Shown: one piece after another, positions 9,701 through 18,012 of the stretch | How positions within the stretch are numbered: position 1 is the stretch's first letter | Layout: each line of letters begins with the position of its first letter | Source of the DNA: Arsukibacterium ikkense | Lineage (GTDB): Bacteria; Pseudomonadota; Gammaproteobacteria; Enterobacterales; Alteromonadaceae | Assembly: GCF_000987775.1 (NCBI RefSeq) | Contig: NZ_LAHO01000010.1 | Location: 1 to 64,000, forward strand | Length of the DNA: 64,000 bases | Reading direction: 5' to 3' | Made by a program: the position numbers and the translations under genes | Notes under the pieces: model-generated | The model's database searches: none | What the model was told of the DNA's origin: nothing | The model's input: the letters and a program-made list of their open reading frames with translations, nothing else

Positions 9701-9764
9701 GCAAAATGGCTGCAAACAACCAGGATGAGGTGCGGTAGCGGATAAAATAGCGAGCCAAATCCAT
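6702..9764 (-). CDS. RND efflux pump inner-membrane transporter (AcrB/HAE-like)
   Basis: 1020 residues, normal length for the family. Proton-driven trimeric exporter of drugs, dyes or other amphiphiles. The N-terminal helix (about 13-32) is followed by the YPGASPTQVEEEV porter signature. Two sets of transmembrane helices flank the large periplasmic loops; the central helices include GMLVDNAIVITEGI, the family's conserved TM4-like GMxVDxAIV stretch. It starts 2 bases after the membrane-fusion gene stop. No outer-membrane channel gene follows, so a TolC encoded elsewhere is needed. Confidence 0.9.
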   Translation of the reverse strand: MDLARYFIRYRTSSWLFAAILLFGGIVSYTGLGRLEDPQFTLKQALIITQYPGASPTQVEEEVSFILESAIQQLPYVYHVSSVSTAGLSQLMVEMKDTYRAKELKQIWDELRHKVNDLQAQLPPGVKTPQVKDDFGDVYGILFALTGEGYSDDELRDYVDFLRRELVLVPSVGKVAVGGTQQEQVIVEISRPRLTALGIAPQTLSALLQSQNMVANAGSIRVGPDRLRIYPTGEFQAVSELENLIISSPDSKELIYLGDVARVYRENAEVPNQLIRFNGQNALTLGVSFAGGVNVVDAGAQVQQRLAELEYNKPVGMLLNTIYNQPDEVASSVSGFIINLAAAVAIVIVVLLLFMGLRSGILIGLILLLTVLGTFIFMRQMNIELQRVSLGALIIALGMLVDNAIVITEGILIGMQRRLKLADAASLIVKQTQWPLLGATVIAIAAFAPIGLSSDATGEFAGSLFWVLLVSLLLSWVTAITLTPFFASMLFKDKALPSDSAPEPLYQGVIFNVYRKVLLLALRYRAVTYVLTLSLLLVAVIGFGKVKQVFFPPSNTPIFLVDLWQPEGTDIRHASEDALTLMNYLSSLDGVSHVTSTSGRGAERFMLTYQPEKNFAAYSQLIVRAGQREQLPLLMQQTRDYITEQLPRLQHKLLRLEVGPSTPAKIEARFSGADPDVLRSLAEQAKAILLADGQAVSVRDNWRERAKVIRPHFNEAMARRVGVSKQDIDEVLLTSMSGRTVGIYRDGTHLLPIIARSPLAERDNVDALYDLQVYSNKLQRYVPITQVVTGFDLVWEDAQIQRRDRKRTITVMADHDTLSDDTASALQARVQAKIAAIALPTGYFLSWGGEYDAQQKAQSALFSSLPLGYLFMFVVTVLLFNSLRSALVIWACVPLAIIGVSFGLLLLGAPFGFIALLGFLSLSGMLVKNCIVLLEQIKLELAEGKAAFAAVFDSAVSRVRPVAMAAITTILGMIPLLGDVFFASLAVVIMFGLGFATLLTLLFLPVLYCTVFKIKTVEGL

Positions 9765-9766
9765 GC

Positions 9767-10855
9767 TTACAGCCCCCGCTCACGCACCCAGGGCCTGACT
9801 TGCTGGCCTTCACTCAGGTGCTGCACGCCGGCACTGACAATCATCTCCCCTTCGTTTAAGCCTGCGGTTACCGCTGCGCCAGCGCTGGTTAAACTGCTGA
9901 TAGCAATCTCACGCCGGTTAACCTGGCCATTATCAGGGTTATAAACCCAGACAAAGCTTTGCTGGCTGCTCAGGCTGATATCGTCAGGCATAAAAATCGC
10001 ACTGGCCGGAATAAACAGGGCATTGACATAAGCGGCATTAATTTTACTGACTTCAGCAATCACGTTAGCAGTCATACCTGAGAGCACGTTAAATTCGCTG
10101 GGCGTGGCCATACTAAACACCACTTTAAAACTGTTGGTAGCAGGATCAGCACGGCTGTCCCACTCGCGGATCCGGGCGCGATAGCGATAAGTTGGGTGCG
10201 AGTCAAATACGACTTCCGGCTGATAGTCAAAATCTTTGCGGACGTTCGATATCACGTCTTCCGGCACCTGGATCACCACATCAACCTGATCCCGAACCTG
10301 CAGCTCCATTATGGCTTGCTGTGCCGCGATATTTTCGTGGTTCTCGACCAACAAGCGGGAAATAATGCCGGCAAACGGCGCTTCTAACCGGGTATAGCTG
10401 AGCGCGGTTTCTGCGGTGGACAAATCCGCCTGCGCCACCTGTAACTGCGCTCTGGCCTCGTCAAATACTGCCTGAGATACCAATTTCTGGGCTATCAGCT
10501 GTTCACTGCGGGTAAACTGGGTTTGCGCCAGTTCAAAACGGGCCCTGGCCTGATCTAACTTTAAATTAAAATCGGTATCATCCAGCCGGGCTAACAGGTC
10601 GCCTTTTTGTACCGCCTGACCGGGCCGGGCAATTAGCTGTACCAGTTTACCATGCACCCGGAAGGTTAAGTTTGCCCGCTCGGTGGGTTCTACCACCGCC
10701 GGAAACTGGCGCACAGCGCTGCTGCCAGTATTGTCTACCTGATGCAATTTAACCGGCCGGACCAGGGGTTCTTTTCTGTCAGTTTCCGGTTCAGTACAGC
10801 CTTGCAATACCAGGCTTAAACTTGCAAACAACACTATTAAAGATACACGCAGCAT
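9767..10855 (-). CDS. RND efflux periplasmic adaptor (membrane-fusion) lipoprotein
   Basis: About 362 residues. A lipobox LQGC makes Cys20 the likely lipidated residue, placing the protein on the periplasmic face of the inner membrane. A split lipoyl domain (RVHGKLVQLIARPGQAVQKGD and LEAPFAGIISRL) flanks a coiled-coil hairpin rich in Gln/Ala/Arg, followed by beta-barrel and membrane-proximal domains. The frame runs to 10960, but only the ATG at 10855 (AGGA eight bases upstream) starts directly before a proper signal peptide. First gene of the adaptor-pump-peptidase operon. Confidence 0.85.
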   Translation of the reverse strand: MLRVSLIVLFASLSLVLQGCTEPETDRKEPLVRPVKLHQVDNTGSSAVRQFPAVVEPTERANLTFRVHGKLVQLIARPGQAVQKGDLLARLDDTDFNLKLDQARARFELAQTQFTRSEQLIAQKLVSQAVFDEARAQLQVAQADLSTAETALSYTRLEAPFAGIISRLLVENHENIAAQQAIMELQVRDQVDVVIQVPEDVISNVRKDFDYQPEVVFDSHPTYRYRARIREWDSRADPATNSFKVVFSMATPSEFNVLSGMTANVIAEVSKINAAYVNALFIPASAIFMPDDISLSSQQSFVWVYNPDNGQVNRREIAISSLTSAGAAVTAGLNEGEMIVSAGVQHLSEGQQVRPWVRERGL

Positions 10856-10975
10856 AACCATCATCCTGAAATAAAGTTGGCAGAAGCCATATTTAAGTTG
10901 GCCCAATGACATCAGACCAGTATCGCTTATTAAACAGCAAAAATGAGCAATACACAGCAATTTTTTAGCGCAGGC

Positions 10976-12979
10976 TTACAGCTCTAACAAGGCCTGTTTT
11001 AGCTGATGCAACTCATCACGCAGCGCTGCCGCCTGTTCAAACTCCAGATCTTTGGCATGCTGCAGCATTTTTTGCTCAATCTGTTTCATTTGCGCCTGCA
11101 GCTGATAAGGGGTTTTGCCTTTAATCAGCTTAATTTGCTCAGCCACTTTGCGCAGTGCCGTCGGCGCGGTAGGCGCCTGGCCTAAATCCATCACATCTGA
11201 GATTTTCTTCCGGATAGCCGTTGGCACTATGCCCTGCTGCAGATTATGGGCAATTTGTTTAGCCCGGCGCCGTTCGGTTTCATCTATTGCCCGTTGCATT
11301 GAGCCGGTGATCCGATCAGCGTATAAAATGGCAGTTCCCTTCAAATTACGCGCCGCCCTGCCCATGGTTTGAATCAGGGAGCGGTCTGAGCGTAAAAAGC
11401 CCTCTTTATCAGCGTCCAGAATGGCGACTAACGACACTTCGGGAATATCCAGACCCTCGCGCAATAAATTAATCCCCACCAGCACATCAAATACCCCGAG
11501 GCGTAAATCGCGGATAATCTCCATTCGTTCTACTGTATCAATATCTGAATGCAGATAACGCACCCGGATCTGATGTTCACTCAGATATTCGGTTAAATCC
11601 TCCGCCATCTTTTTGGTTAAGGTAGTCACCAGTACCCGCTCGCCCAATGCCGCCCGCGCTATCGCCTCTGACATTAAATCATCTACCTGAGTTGCCACCG
11701 GCCGGATGTCAATCACCGGGTCAAGCAGGCCGGTAGGCCGCACTACCTGCTCAATCACTTCACCACCGGCTTGCTCCAGTTCATACTTAGCCGGGGTAGC
11801 CGACACATACACCCGCTGTGGCGCTATCGCTTCAAACTCGTCGAATTTTAGTGGCCGGTTATCCAAGGCGGAAGGCAACCGGAAACCATAATTCACCAGG
11901 TTTTCCTTGCGCGAGCGATCGCCTTTATACATGGCGCCAATTTGTGACACCGTGACATGCGACTCATCAATAAACATCAGACCATCGGCGGGAAAGTAAT
12001 CCAGCAAGGTAGGTGGTGGCTCGCCATTAGCACGGCCGGATAAATAGCGGGAATAATTTTCAATCCCCGAGCAATAACCCAACTCAACCATCATCTCAAT
12101 ATCAAATTGGGTGCGCTGAGCTATCCGCTGCTCTTCAATCAATTTATTGGCGCTGAGTAAATCGGCACGTCTTGCTGTCAGTTCCGTTTTAATCTGCTCC
12201 ACCGCAGCCAGGATTTTCTCGCGGGGTGTCACATAGTGCGTTTTCGGATAAATGGTATAACGGGTTACTACCTGCTCAACAGCTCCAGTTAACGGGTCAA
12301 ACAGACTTATCCGTTCAATTTCTTCATCAAACAACTCAACCCTGACCGCAATCTCATCTGACTCTGCCGGAAAAATATCAATAACATCGCCGCGTACCCG
12401 GTAGGTCGCGCGTTGAAATTCAATATCATTGCGGCTGTATTGCAGCTCAGCTAAACGGCGTAAAATAAAGCGCTGATCAACAATATCGCCCACTTTTAAA
12501 TGCAGCAGCATTTTCATATAAGACTCAGGGTCGCCCAAACCATAAATGGCCGACACTGAGGCAATAATCACCACATCGCGCCGTTCCATCAGTGCCTTGG
12601 TCGCCGACAAGCGCATCTGCTCGATGTGCTCATTAATAGAGGCATCTTTTTCAATAAAGGTATCGGTGGACGGCACATAAGCTTCCGGCTGGTAGTAATC
12701 GTAGTAAGAAACAAAATACTCCACCGAGTTATGTGGAAAAAACGCCTTCATTTCACCATAGAGTTGCGCCGCCAGGGTTTTGTTATGCGCCATAATCAGC
12801 GTGGGCCGGTTTACACTGGCAATTACATTGGCCATGGTGAAGGTTTTACCTGAGCCCGTTACGCCAAGCAGTACCTGATGCGCCAGGCCAGCGTCCAGGC
12901 CATCAACCAATTTAGTTATGGCTTCAGGCTGATCCCCGGCTGGTTGATAGTCAGATACCAACTCAAATGCACGGCTCAT
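10976..12979 (-). CDS. uvrB: UvrABC excision nuclease subunit B
   Basis: 667 residues. Damage-verifying helicase of nucleotide excision repair. Walker A GVTGSGKT (39-46), the beta-hairpin region [13 protein letters not shown] that inserts at lesions, the DESH Walker B box and the C-terminal UVR motif ([14 protein letters not shown]) that contacts UvrC are all present. The ATG overlaps the upstream MATE gene stop as ATGA, with AAGGAG as ribosome site. Cotranscription with a multidrug exporter is unusual in gene content but clear in structure. No LexA box was seen just upstream because the promoter lies before the MATE gene. Confidence 0.97.
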   Translation of the reverse strand: MSRAFELVSDYQPAGDQPEAITKLVDGLDAGLAHQVLLGVTGSGKTFTMANVIASVNRPTLIMAHNKTLAAQLYGEMKAFFPHNSVEYFVSYYDYYQPEAYVPSTDTFIEKDASINEHIEQMRLSATKALMERRDVVIIASVSAIYGLGDPESYMKMLLHLKVGDIVDQRFILRRLAELQYSRNDIEFQRATYRVRGDVIDIFPAESDEIAVRVELFDEEIERISLFDPLTGAVEQVVTRYTIYPKTHYVTPREKILAAVEQIKTELTARRADLLSANKLIEEQRIAQRTQFDIEMMVELGYCSGIENYSRYLSGRANGEPPPTLLDYFPADGLMFIDESHVTVSQIGAMYKGDRSRKENLVNYGFRLPSALDNRPLKFDEFEAIAPQRVYVSATPAKYELEQAGGEVIEQVVRPTGLLDPVIDIRPVATQVDDLMSEAIARAALGERVLVTTLTKKMAEDLTEYLSEHQIRVRYLHSDIDTVERMEIIRDLRLGVFDVLVGINLLREGLDIPEVSLVAILDADKEGFLRSDRSLIQTMGRAARNLKGTAILYADRITGSMQRAIDETERRRAKQIAHNLQQGIVPTAIRKKISDVMDLGQAPTAPTALRKVAEQIKLIKGKTPYQLQAQMKQIEQKMLQHAKDLEFEQAAALRDELHQLKQALLEL

Positions 12980-14334
12980 ACTGTCTCCTTTAACTTAAAT
13001 AAACTAACCCGGGTAAACCAGTTGTAAGCAATAGCGGCGGTAAAAATATTGGCGATAACACAACCGGCGAACACGCCGATAACACCAAACAACTTGCCGC
13101 CGGCAAAGGCCAGCGGCACATAAAAAACAAATAACCTGATTAAGCTCAGCCACAGCGCCTTTGCCGGTAAATGCAAAGCATTAAATGAAGAGTTGGTTAA
13201 GATGGTAATGCCTTGTAAGCCATAGGCCAGCGGCACTATCCACAGAAACCAGCGAATAAAGCGGGCCACTTCCGGGTCATCGGTAAACAACCCGGCGATA
13301 GGCCACGCCAGCGCCGCTAACAGCAGGTAAACGGCAAACTGCCAGCGAATGATAAAGAATGTGGTCTGTTGATAGGCCTGTTGTACCCGCTGTAACTGAT
13401 TAGCACCAAAATTCTGACTGATAAAGGGCGGTAAGGTCATCGATAAAGCCAGTACCACTAACGAGGCAATACTTTCCAGCCTGGCGCCCACCCCAAAGGC
13501 GGCTACCGCCGCTGCACCATGAGTCGCCATAATTGCCGTTAAAATCGCCATCGCCAGCGGCGTTAGCATATTGGCACCGGCGGCCGGCATGCCAATACGC
13601 AGGATTTTCCGGTAAATGGGCAGACAAATTGCCAACGGCTGCCAGGCGCCGATCAATAAACCGCGTTTAAACAACAGCCAGATAATCAAGCCACAACCCA
13701 GTGTCCAGGACAATACCGACGCCACGGCGGCACCTTGCATACCCATGGCGGGCACAGGCCCCAGCCCGAAAATAAAGATGGGATCTAAAATGGCATTCAT
13801 TACCCCGCCCGAGGCCATAATAATACTGGGTGTTTTGGTATCACCTGAGGCCCGGAGTACTGCATTGCCCACCATAGGGGTCACCAGTAATACCGCGCCG
13901 GCAAACCAGATCAGCATATAGTCATGGATATAAAGCAGGGTATCGGTGCCCGCTCCCAGCAGCCGGAACATTGGGTTTATCAGCGCCATCCCCAGTAAAC
14001 TCAGCGCCAGTACTAAGTAGGTGGCCAGCCATAACGCCCCTAACGCATCAGCCTGGGCTTCTTTACTGTCACCCGCCCCCAATGCCTTCGCGATCACGGC
14101 CGACGTGCCAATACTCAGGCCAATAGCAAGACTGATCACGGTGAAGGTCACCGGAAAGGTAAAACTTATCGCTGCCAGCGGCGTGGTACCCAGCATACTA
14201 ATAAAAAAAGTGTCGACCAGGTTAAAAGTCATCAGGGTTAACATACCAGCCAGCACTGGCACCGTCATGTGGCGCAAAGTCTTGCCGATATCAGCATGTA
14301 AAATATGATTGGCGGGCGACGCCTGGTTACTCAT
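12976..14334 (-). CDS. MATE-family efflux transporter
   Basis: 452 residues, about 12 transmembrane helices. Cation-antiport exporter of toxic compounds. The N-terminal segment [27 protein letters not shown] is typical of the MATE (NorM/DinF-like) family, and an internal repeat of it begins near residue 235 ([18 protein letters not shown]). Its stop overlaps the uvrB start by 4 bases, so the two form an operon. The leader has a tandem repeat and terminator-like hairpin (14390-14426) that may control read-in. Confidence 0.9.
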   Translation of the reverse strand: MSNQASPANHILHADIGKTLRHMTVPVLAGMLTLMTFNLVDTFFISMLGTTPLAAISFTFPVTFTVISLAIGLSIGTSAVIAKALGAGDSKEAQADALGALWLATYLVLALSLLGMALINPMFRLLGAGTDTLLYIHDYMLIWFAGAVLLVTPMVGNAVLRASGDTKTPSIIMASGGVMNAILDPIFIFGLGPVPAMGMQGAAVASVLSWTLGCGLIIWLLFKRGLLIGAWQPLAICLPIYRKILRIGMPAAGANMLTPLAMAILTAIMATHGAAAVAAFGVGARLESIASLVVLALSMTLPPFISQNFGANQLQRVQQAYQQTTFFIIRWQFAVYLLLAALAWPIAGLFTDDPEVARFIRWFLWIVPLAYGLQGITILTNSSFNALHLPAKALWLSLIRLFVFYVPLAFAGGKLFGVIGVFAGCVIANIFTAAIAYNWFTRVSLFKLKETV

Positions 14335-14389
14335 ACACCGAGCCTGCTGGAGAACAAGCCGCTATTGTAGTGAAAAGCGCCGGGCCATA

Positions 14390-14426
14390 CTATGGCAAAG
14401 CCTAAAAAAGGCTATGGCAAAGCCTT
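14390..14426 (-). repeat. Tandem 22-bp repeat with terminator-like hairpin in the MATE leader
   Basis: CTATGGCAAAGCCT occurs at 14390-14403 and again at 14412-14425 (period 22). On the minus strand the second copy forms AAGGCT-TTGCCAT-AGCCTT followed by TTTT, an intrinsic-terminator shape about 75 bases before the MATE ATG. It may block transcription arriving from the right or act as an attenuator. Confidence 0.45.
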
Positions 14427-14862
14427 AAAAAGCGCCAGATTAGCGATATTTTAGCCAGATAATCCTACCAGGATGGTAAATAGTTCACAATTCGGCCCCT
14501 GCTTATTTTGTGCCAGTTTGGAACGCTTTGCGGTAAACGGCCGCCAGCCACATTATTTGTAACCGACTGTTTTAATTGACTATTATATTTTTCACTTTCT
14601 GGCTTGACCCCCCTGAAAGGCACAGCAGGCAAGGCCTGCCCCCTCTAAATACAGAGTAACGCACAGACTTATCCACAACTTCTGTGGGTAACTCCCGACA
14701 AGCCTGCAACCATCAGTGCTGGCAGCAATTACGGGACGAAAACAATGCGGCAGATGCGGCAGGATCAAGTGGCAAAGGTCGCTGTTTTTAGCTGAAAACG
14801 GTGGCTTTTGCTTAAACAATACGCAAGTAAACCAGTCAGAGCCAAATCACTGCAGCAAAGTG
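14427..14862. other. Intergenic region without recognisable gene
   Basis: Stretch between the MATE leader and the tRNA promoter. Short frames on both strands (for example 14592-14819 and 14716-14904) lack ribosome sites and resemble nothing known. No hairpin, RNA gene or repeat is seen beyond scattered AT-rich tracts. Confidence 0.5.
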
Positions 14863-14891
14863 TTGACAGGCTCCATAGCTGGCATTAGTAT
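14863..14891 (+). promoter_or_regulatory. Strong sigma70 promoter of the tRNA-Asn operon
   Basis: Perfect TTGACA, 17-base spacer, TAGTAT, followed by the GC-rich discriminator TGCGCCCC. This is the arrangement of stable-RNA promoters under stringent (ppGpp) control. The transcript would begin near 14898, about 14 bases before the first tRNA. Confidence 0.8.
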
Positions 14892-14911
14892 TGCGCCCCG
14901 TTGAATGCTGT

Positions 14912-14988
14912 TCCCCAATAGCTCAGCTGGTTAGAGCGGCGGACTGTTAATCCGTAGGTCGTTGGTTCGAGTCCAACTTGGGGAGCCA
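14912..14988 (+). tRNA. tRNA-Asn (GTT), copy 1
   Basis: 77 bases including encoded CCA. Acceptor stem TCCCCAA/TTGGGGA, D arm AGCTCAGCTGG, anticodon arm CGGACTGTTAATCCG with anticodon GTT, T arm with GTTCGAGTC. Identical to the next two copies. Confidence 0.97.
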
Positions 14989-15012
14989 ACAGCAACAACA
15001 ATTTTCTACCTT

Positions 15013-15089
15013 TCCCCAATAGCTCAGCTGGTTAGAGCGGCGGACTGTTAATCCGTAGGTCGTTGGTTCGAGTCCAACTTGGGGAGCCA
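15013..15089 (+). tRNA. tRNA-Asn (GTT), copy 2
   Basis: Identical in all 77 bases, including CCA, to copy 1; 24-base spacer after copy 1, no separate promoter seen. Confidence 0.97.
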
Positions 15090-15116
15090 AAAGGTACTGT
15101 TACTCATTATGTCATT

Positions 15117-15193
15117 TCCCCAATAGCTCAGCTGGTTAGAGCGGCGGACTGTTAATCCGTAGGTCGTTGGTTCGAGTCCAACTTGGGGAGCCA
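15117..15193 (+). tRNA. tRNA-Asn (GTT), copy 3
   Basis: Identical to copies 1 and 2. It ends the tRNA transcript; no clear terminator hairpin follows, only T-rich sequence. Confidence 0.97.
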
Positions 15194-15322
15194 CTGCGCT
15201 TATTTCAGCTGTTTTTCCTGCTATCTGTCGTTATTTATTCCTTTCTAGGTATTTTTTTGATTTAATTAGCTTTCTATTCTTTTTGGCTACACTATATTAA
15301 GCGTTACACAAGGAAGCGAATT

Positions 15323-15346
15323 ATGTTTGGTGGTCAGGGCGTATGA
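15323..15346 (+). CDS. Seven-codon leader peptide overlapping the GGDEF-EAL gene
   Basis: ATG TTT GGT GGT CAG GGC GTA TGA encodes MFGGQGV. It has the good ribosome site here (AAGGA, eight bases before its ATG), and its stop overlaps the ATG of the next gene (GTATGA). The downstream gene has only a weak site of its own. This suggests translational coupling through a mini-cistron; expression is not shown. Confidence 0.4.
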   Translation: MFGGQGV

Positions 15347-17268
15347 AGATATTTAAAACTTTATTAATAGCACAATTGCTAACTGCACTTATTTTAGCAG
15401 CGATTGGGGTGTATGCGCTGGTGATATACAGTCAGCAACTGGTTGAAAATCGTGACAGGGATGCACGTAACACCATAGAACAAATTCTTAATCATCACCT
15501 CTCTGGCGATGCCAAGGTGCTTAGCCGCCAGCTTGATCGCAGTTTTGCTTTTCAAAGCCTGAGGATCAGCCAGCTGGATAATACTGTATTGCATGAACAA
15601 AACAGTGCCAGAATGCCAACCACCGCAGCCATGTGGGCCTTGCAAACAGCAGGCAGTCAGTTTCGGCCAGTCCAGTTACGCAATGAAGAGCATGACATTC
15701 AGCTTACATATCAGCTTAATCACCGTCGCTTGTTAGCACCATTGCAGCAACTGGGTTTTGTGTTGCTGATAGCGCCTTTTGTGGTGGGCTGGCTTACAGT
15801 ATTTGTTGCCAAAAGCAGCATCAACCGTAACTATCGCAAAACGTCCAGTGCGGTCAATCAACTGATTGATGGCTTTATTACCGATCCACAAAAAAACGAG
15901 CCAAACTGGAATACCCTGCCACCGGAATTTGCCGATATTAATATCGCCCTGCAAAAGCTTGCCAGTTACAGTAAAAAACAATACAGCGAAATGACCACAG
16001 CGGCTTACCAGATAGCAGAGGAAGCCTACAAAGATCCGGTTACTGAGTTACCAAATCGCAACCGTTTTGTGCAGTATTATGAAGATCATTGCAAACAGTC
16101 GAAAGATACTGATTTTGGCGTTTTTGCCATCACCCGCTGTACAGAGTTGCAGGGCCTGAACCAGACCCGCGGCTATCAGGAAGGTGATCAGTACATCAAA
16201 GATGTAGCCAATATTGTGCGCAAAGTGGCTGATGCCTATAAAGATGCCCGCTTGTTCCGGCTGAACAGTTCAGATTTTGGTATTTTATTACCCAGGATCA
16301 CCCCCAAAGAAGCGGAAAACTTTGCACTGCAATTACAAAGCCGCTTTAACGAATACCAAAAAAATGCCGAGCTCGATTCCATCGCCTATACCGGTCTGGT
16401 GACCTACGAAAGCGGTAAAGCGCTGGGCGAGCTCTTGGCAGTAGCTGATACGTCTATCAGTCTGGCGCAAACAAAACAAACCAACGCCTGGCATTTACAA
16501 AAAGATTCAGCCGGCCTGGAAATGGCCAGCAGCGGCTATGGAAACCAGAACTGGCGCAACGTGATTGAAGAGGTGTTAAGCAATAACCGGATTTCCTTGC
16601 TGACCCAACTGATCCAACCGTCTAACCGCTCCGCAAAAGCCTACTCAGAAATTCTGGTTCGGTTTAAAACGGTGGAAAACCAGGTACTGCCAACGGCGTC
16701 ATTTTTAGCGATGGCGGAAAAACTGGATAAAATTATCGCCGTTGACCGCTTGATCATTGAAACGGCCCTGACCACCATTAAAAACCGTAACTTGCAGGAT
16801 CAGTATTTTGGCTTAAACCTGTCGCCACGTTGTGTGCATGACGACCAGTTTGTGATTTGGCTGGAACGTCGCCTGTTAAAAGATGCGCATATTGCCTCTA
16901 AATTAATTTTTGAAGTATCGGAGTTTGGTTTACAGCAAAATCTGAAAACCAGTAAGCGCTTTATCGATATGGTGCATCGGGCCGGTGCGCGGATCACGGT
17001 CGAAAAATTTGGGGTGGGTATTACCTCCTTCAAGTTTTTCCGCGATTTAAAGCCGGATTTCGTGAAAATGGATGGCAGCTACACCCGCCATATTGATGAA
17101 GATAAAAACAATCAGTATTTTATGCGGCTGATGATTGATCTGGCGCACCGCATTGGTGTGGGTGTCTTCGCTGAAAGTGTCGAAACTCAGGAAGAGAAAC
17201 ATATGCTGGAGTCCTTGTTTATTGATGGCAACCAGGGTTACTACGTCGGTAAGCCGGCCCCGATGTAA
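15343..17268 (+). CDS. Degenerate GGDEF-EAL membrane protein (CsrD/MshH-like)
   Basis: 641 residues. Two transmembrane helices (about 7-28 and 142-162) bracket a ~110-residue periplasmic part, followed by a GGDEF-like domain (about 225-380) and an EAL-like domain (about 400-640). The GGDEF site reads NSSDF and the EAL site reads EIL, and the Asp pair of DDFGTG is replaced by EKFGVG, so neither synthesis nor hydrolysis of c-di-GMP is expected. Length and the W-R-x-x-I-E junction between the domains match E. coli CsrD (646 aa, HRSDF and ELM), which directs RNase E decay of the CsrB/C RNAs. A LapD-type c-di-GMP receptor is the alternative. Confidence 0.75.
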   Translation: MKIFKTLLIAQLLTALILAAIGVYALVIYSQQLVENRDRDARNTIEQILNHHLSGDAKVLSRQLDRSFAFQSLRISQLDNTVLHEQNSARMPTTAAMWALQTAGSQFRPVQLRNEEHDIQLTYQLNHRRLLAPLQQLGFVLLIAPFVVGWLTVFVAKSSINRNYRKTSSAVNQLIDGFITDPQKNEPNWNTLPPEFADINIALQKLASYSKKQYSEMTTAAYQIAEEAYKDPVTELPNRNRFVQYYEDHCKQSKDTDFGVFAITRCTELQGLNQTRGYQEGDQYIKDVANIVRKVADAYKDARLFRLNSSDFGILLPRITPKEAENFALQLQSRFNEYQKNAELDSIAYTGLVTYESGKALGELLAVADTSISLAQTKQTNAWHLQKDSAGLEMASSGYGNQNWRNVIEEVLSNNRISLLTQLIQPSNRSAKAYSEILVRFKTVENQVLPTASFLAMAEKLDKIIAVDRLIIETALTTIKNRNLQDQYFGLNLSPRCVHDDQFVIWLERRLLKDAHIASKLIFEVSEFGLQQNLKTSKRFIDMVHRAGARITVEKFGVGITSFKFFRDLKPDFVKMDGSYTRHIDEDKNNQYFMRLMIDLAHRIGVGVFAESVETQEEKHMLESLFIDGNQGYYVGKPAPM

Positions 17269-17283
17269 CACCCGCTATGCTCT

Positions 17284-17324
17284 GGCAGTTAACCCGGCCG
17301 CCTGACTGGGTTAACTGCCCGTTT
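17284..17324 (+). terminator. Terminator after the GGDEF-EAL gene
   Basis: Perfect 12-bp inverted repeat (GGCAGTTAACCC / GGGTTAACTGCC) with a 12-base loop, 15 bases after the stop, followed by CGTTT. The T-run is short but the stem is strong. Confidence 0.6.
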
Positions 17325-17372
17325 AAGCTGACAAAACGCACAGCAAAGCCAATACCCCTACAGTTTGTTTGG

Positions 17373-17401
17373 TTGTAACCACTTTGACATCATTGCATAA
17401 T
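17373..17401 (+). promoter_or_regulatory. Likely promoter of the rsx operon
   Basis: TTGTAA, 17-base spacer, CATAAT. The transcript would start about 22 bases before the rsxA ATG at 17431. No SoxR-type dyad is seen over it. Confidence 0.5.
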
Positions 17402-17430
17402 ACCGGCCTGTGTTCAGGCTAAGTCGCACT

Positions 17431-18012
17431 ATGACCGAATTTTTGCTTTTACTTATTAGTACGGTGCTGGTAAACAACTTTGTGTTGGTTAAGTTTCTTG
17501 GCCTGTGCCCCTTTATGGGCGTTTCTGCCAAACTGGAAACGGCTATTGGCATGGCGCTGGCCACCACCTTTGTGCTAACCCTGGCCTCTATCTGCAGCTA
17601 TCTGGTCGACAGTTACTTACTGGCGCCTTTCAATCTGCTGTATCTGCGCACCTTAAGCTTTATTCTGGTGATTGCCGTAGTAGTACAGTTCACCGAAATG
17701 GTGGTGCATAAAACCAGCCCCACCCTGTATCGCTTATTAGGCATTTTTTTGCCCTTAATCACAACCAACTGCGCGGTACTGGGCGTAGCCTTATTAAATG
17801 TCAATGAGCGACATAACTTTATTAACTCCGTCGTATATGGTTTTGGTGCAGCAGTCGGCTTTTCGCTGGTATTAATTTTATTTGCCGCTATGCGCGAGCG
17901 TCTGGCCGCTGCCGATGTGCCGGTGCCATTTAAAGGTGCCGCCATTGCTATGATCACCGCCGGATTAATGTCATTGGCCTTTATGGGCTTTACCGGCCTG
18001 GTGAAAGTCTGA
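17431..18012 (+). CDS. rsxA: Electron transport complex subunit RsxA
   Basis: 193 residues, the exact length of E. coli RsxA. Six transmembrane helices, with the [16 protein letters not shown] and TTNCAVLG stretches whose cysteines hold an intramembrane [2Fe-2S] cluster at the RsxA/RsxE interface. Part of the Rsx (Rnf) complex, which moves electrons between NADH and ferredoxin-type carriers and in E. coli keeps SoxR reduced. The frame opens at a GTG at 17410, but [10 protein letters not shown] at 17431 is the family start. Its stop overlaps rsxB (TGATG). Confidence 0.95.
   Translation: MTEFLLLLISTVLVNNFVLVKFLGLCPFMGVSAKLETAIGMALATTFVLTLASICSYLVDSYLLAPFNLLYLRTLSFILVIAVVVQFTEMVVHKTSPTLYRLLGIFLPLITTNCAVLGVALLNVNERHNFINSVVYGFGAAVGFSLVLILFAAMRERLAAADVPVPFKGAAIAMITAGLMSLAFMGFTGLVKV

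Noticed and set aside
14592..14904. Short frames on both strands before the tRNA genes
   Set aside because: No ribosome sites; unlike any known protein; the plus-strand frame would run into the tRNA promoter.
14912..15193. tRNA-Asn array as an integration site for a mobile element
   Set aside because: No integrase, no partial tRNA repeat downstream, and neighbouring genes are ordinary.
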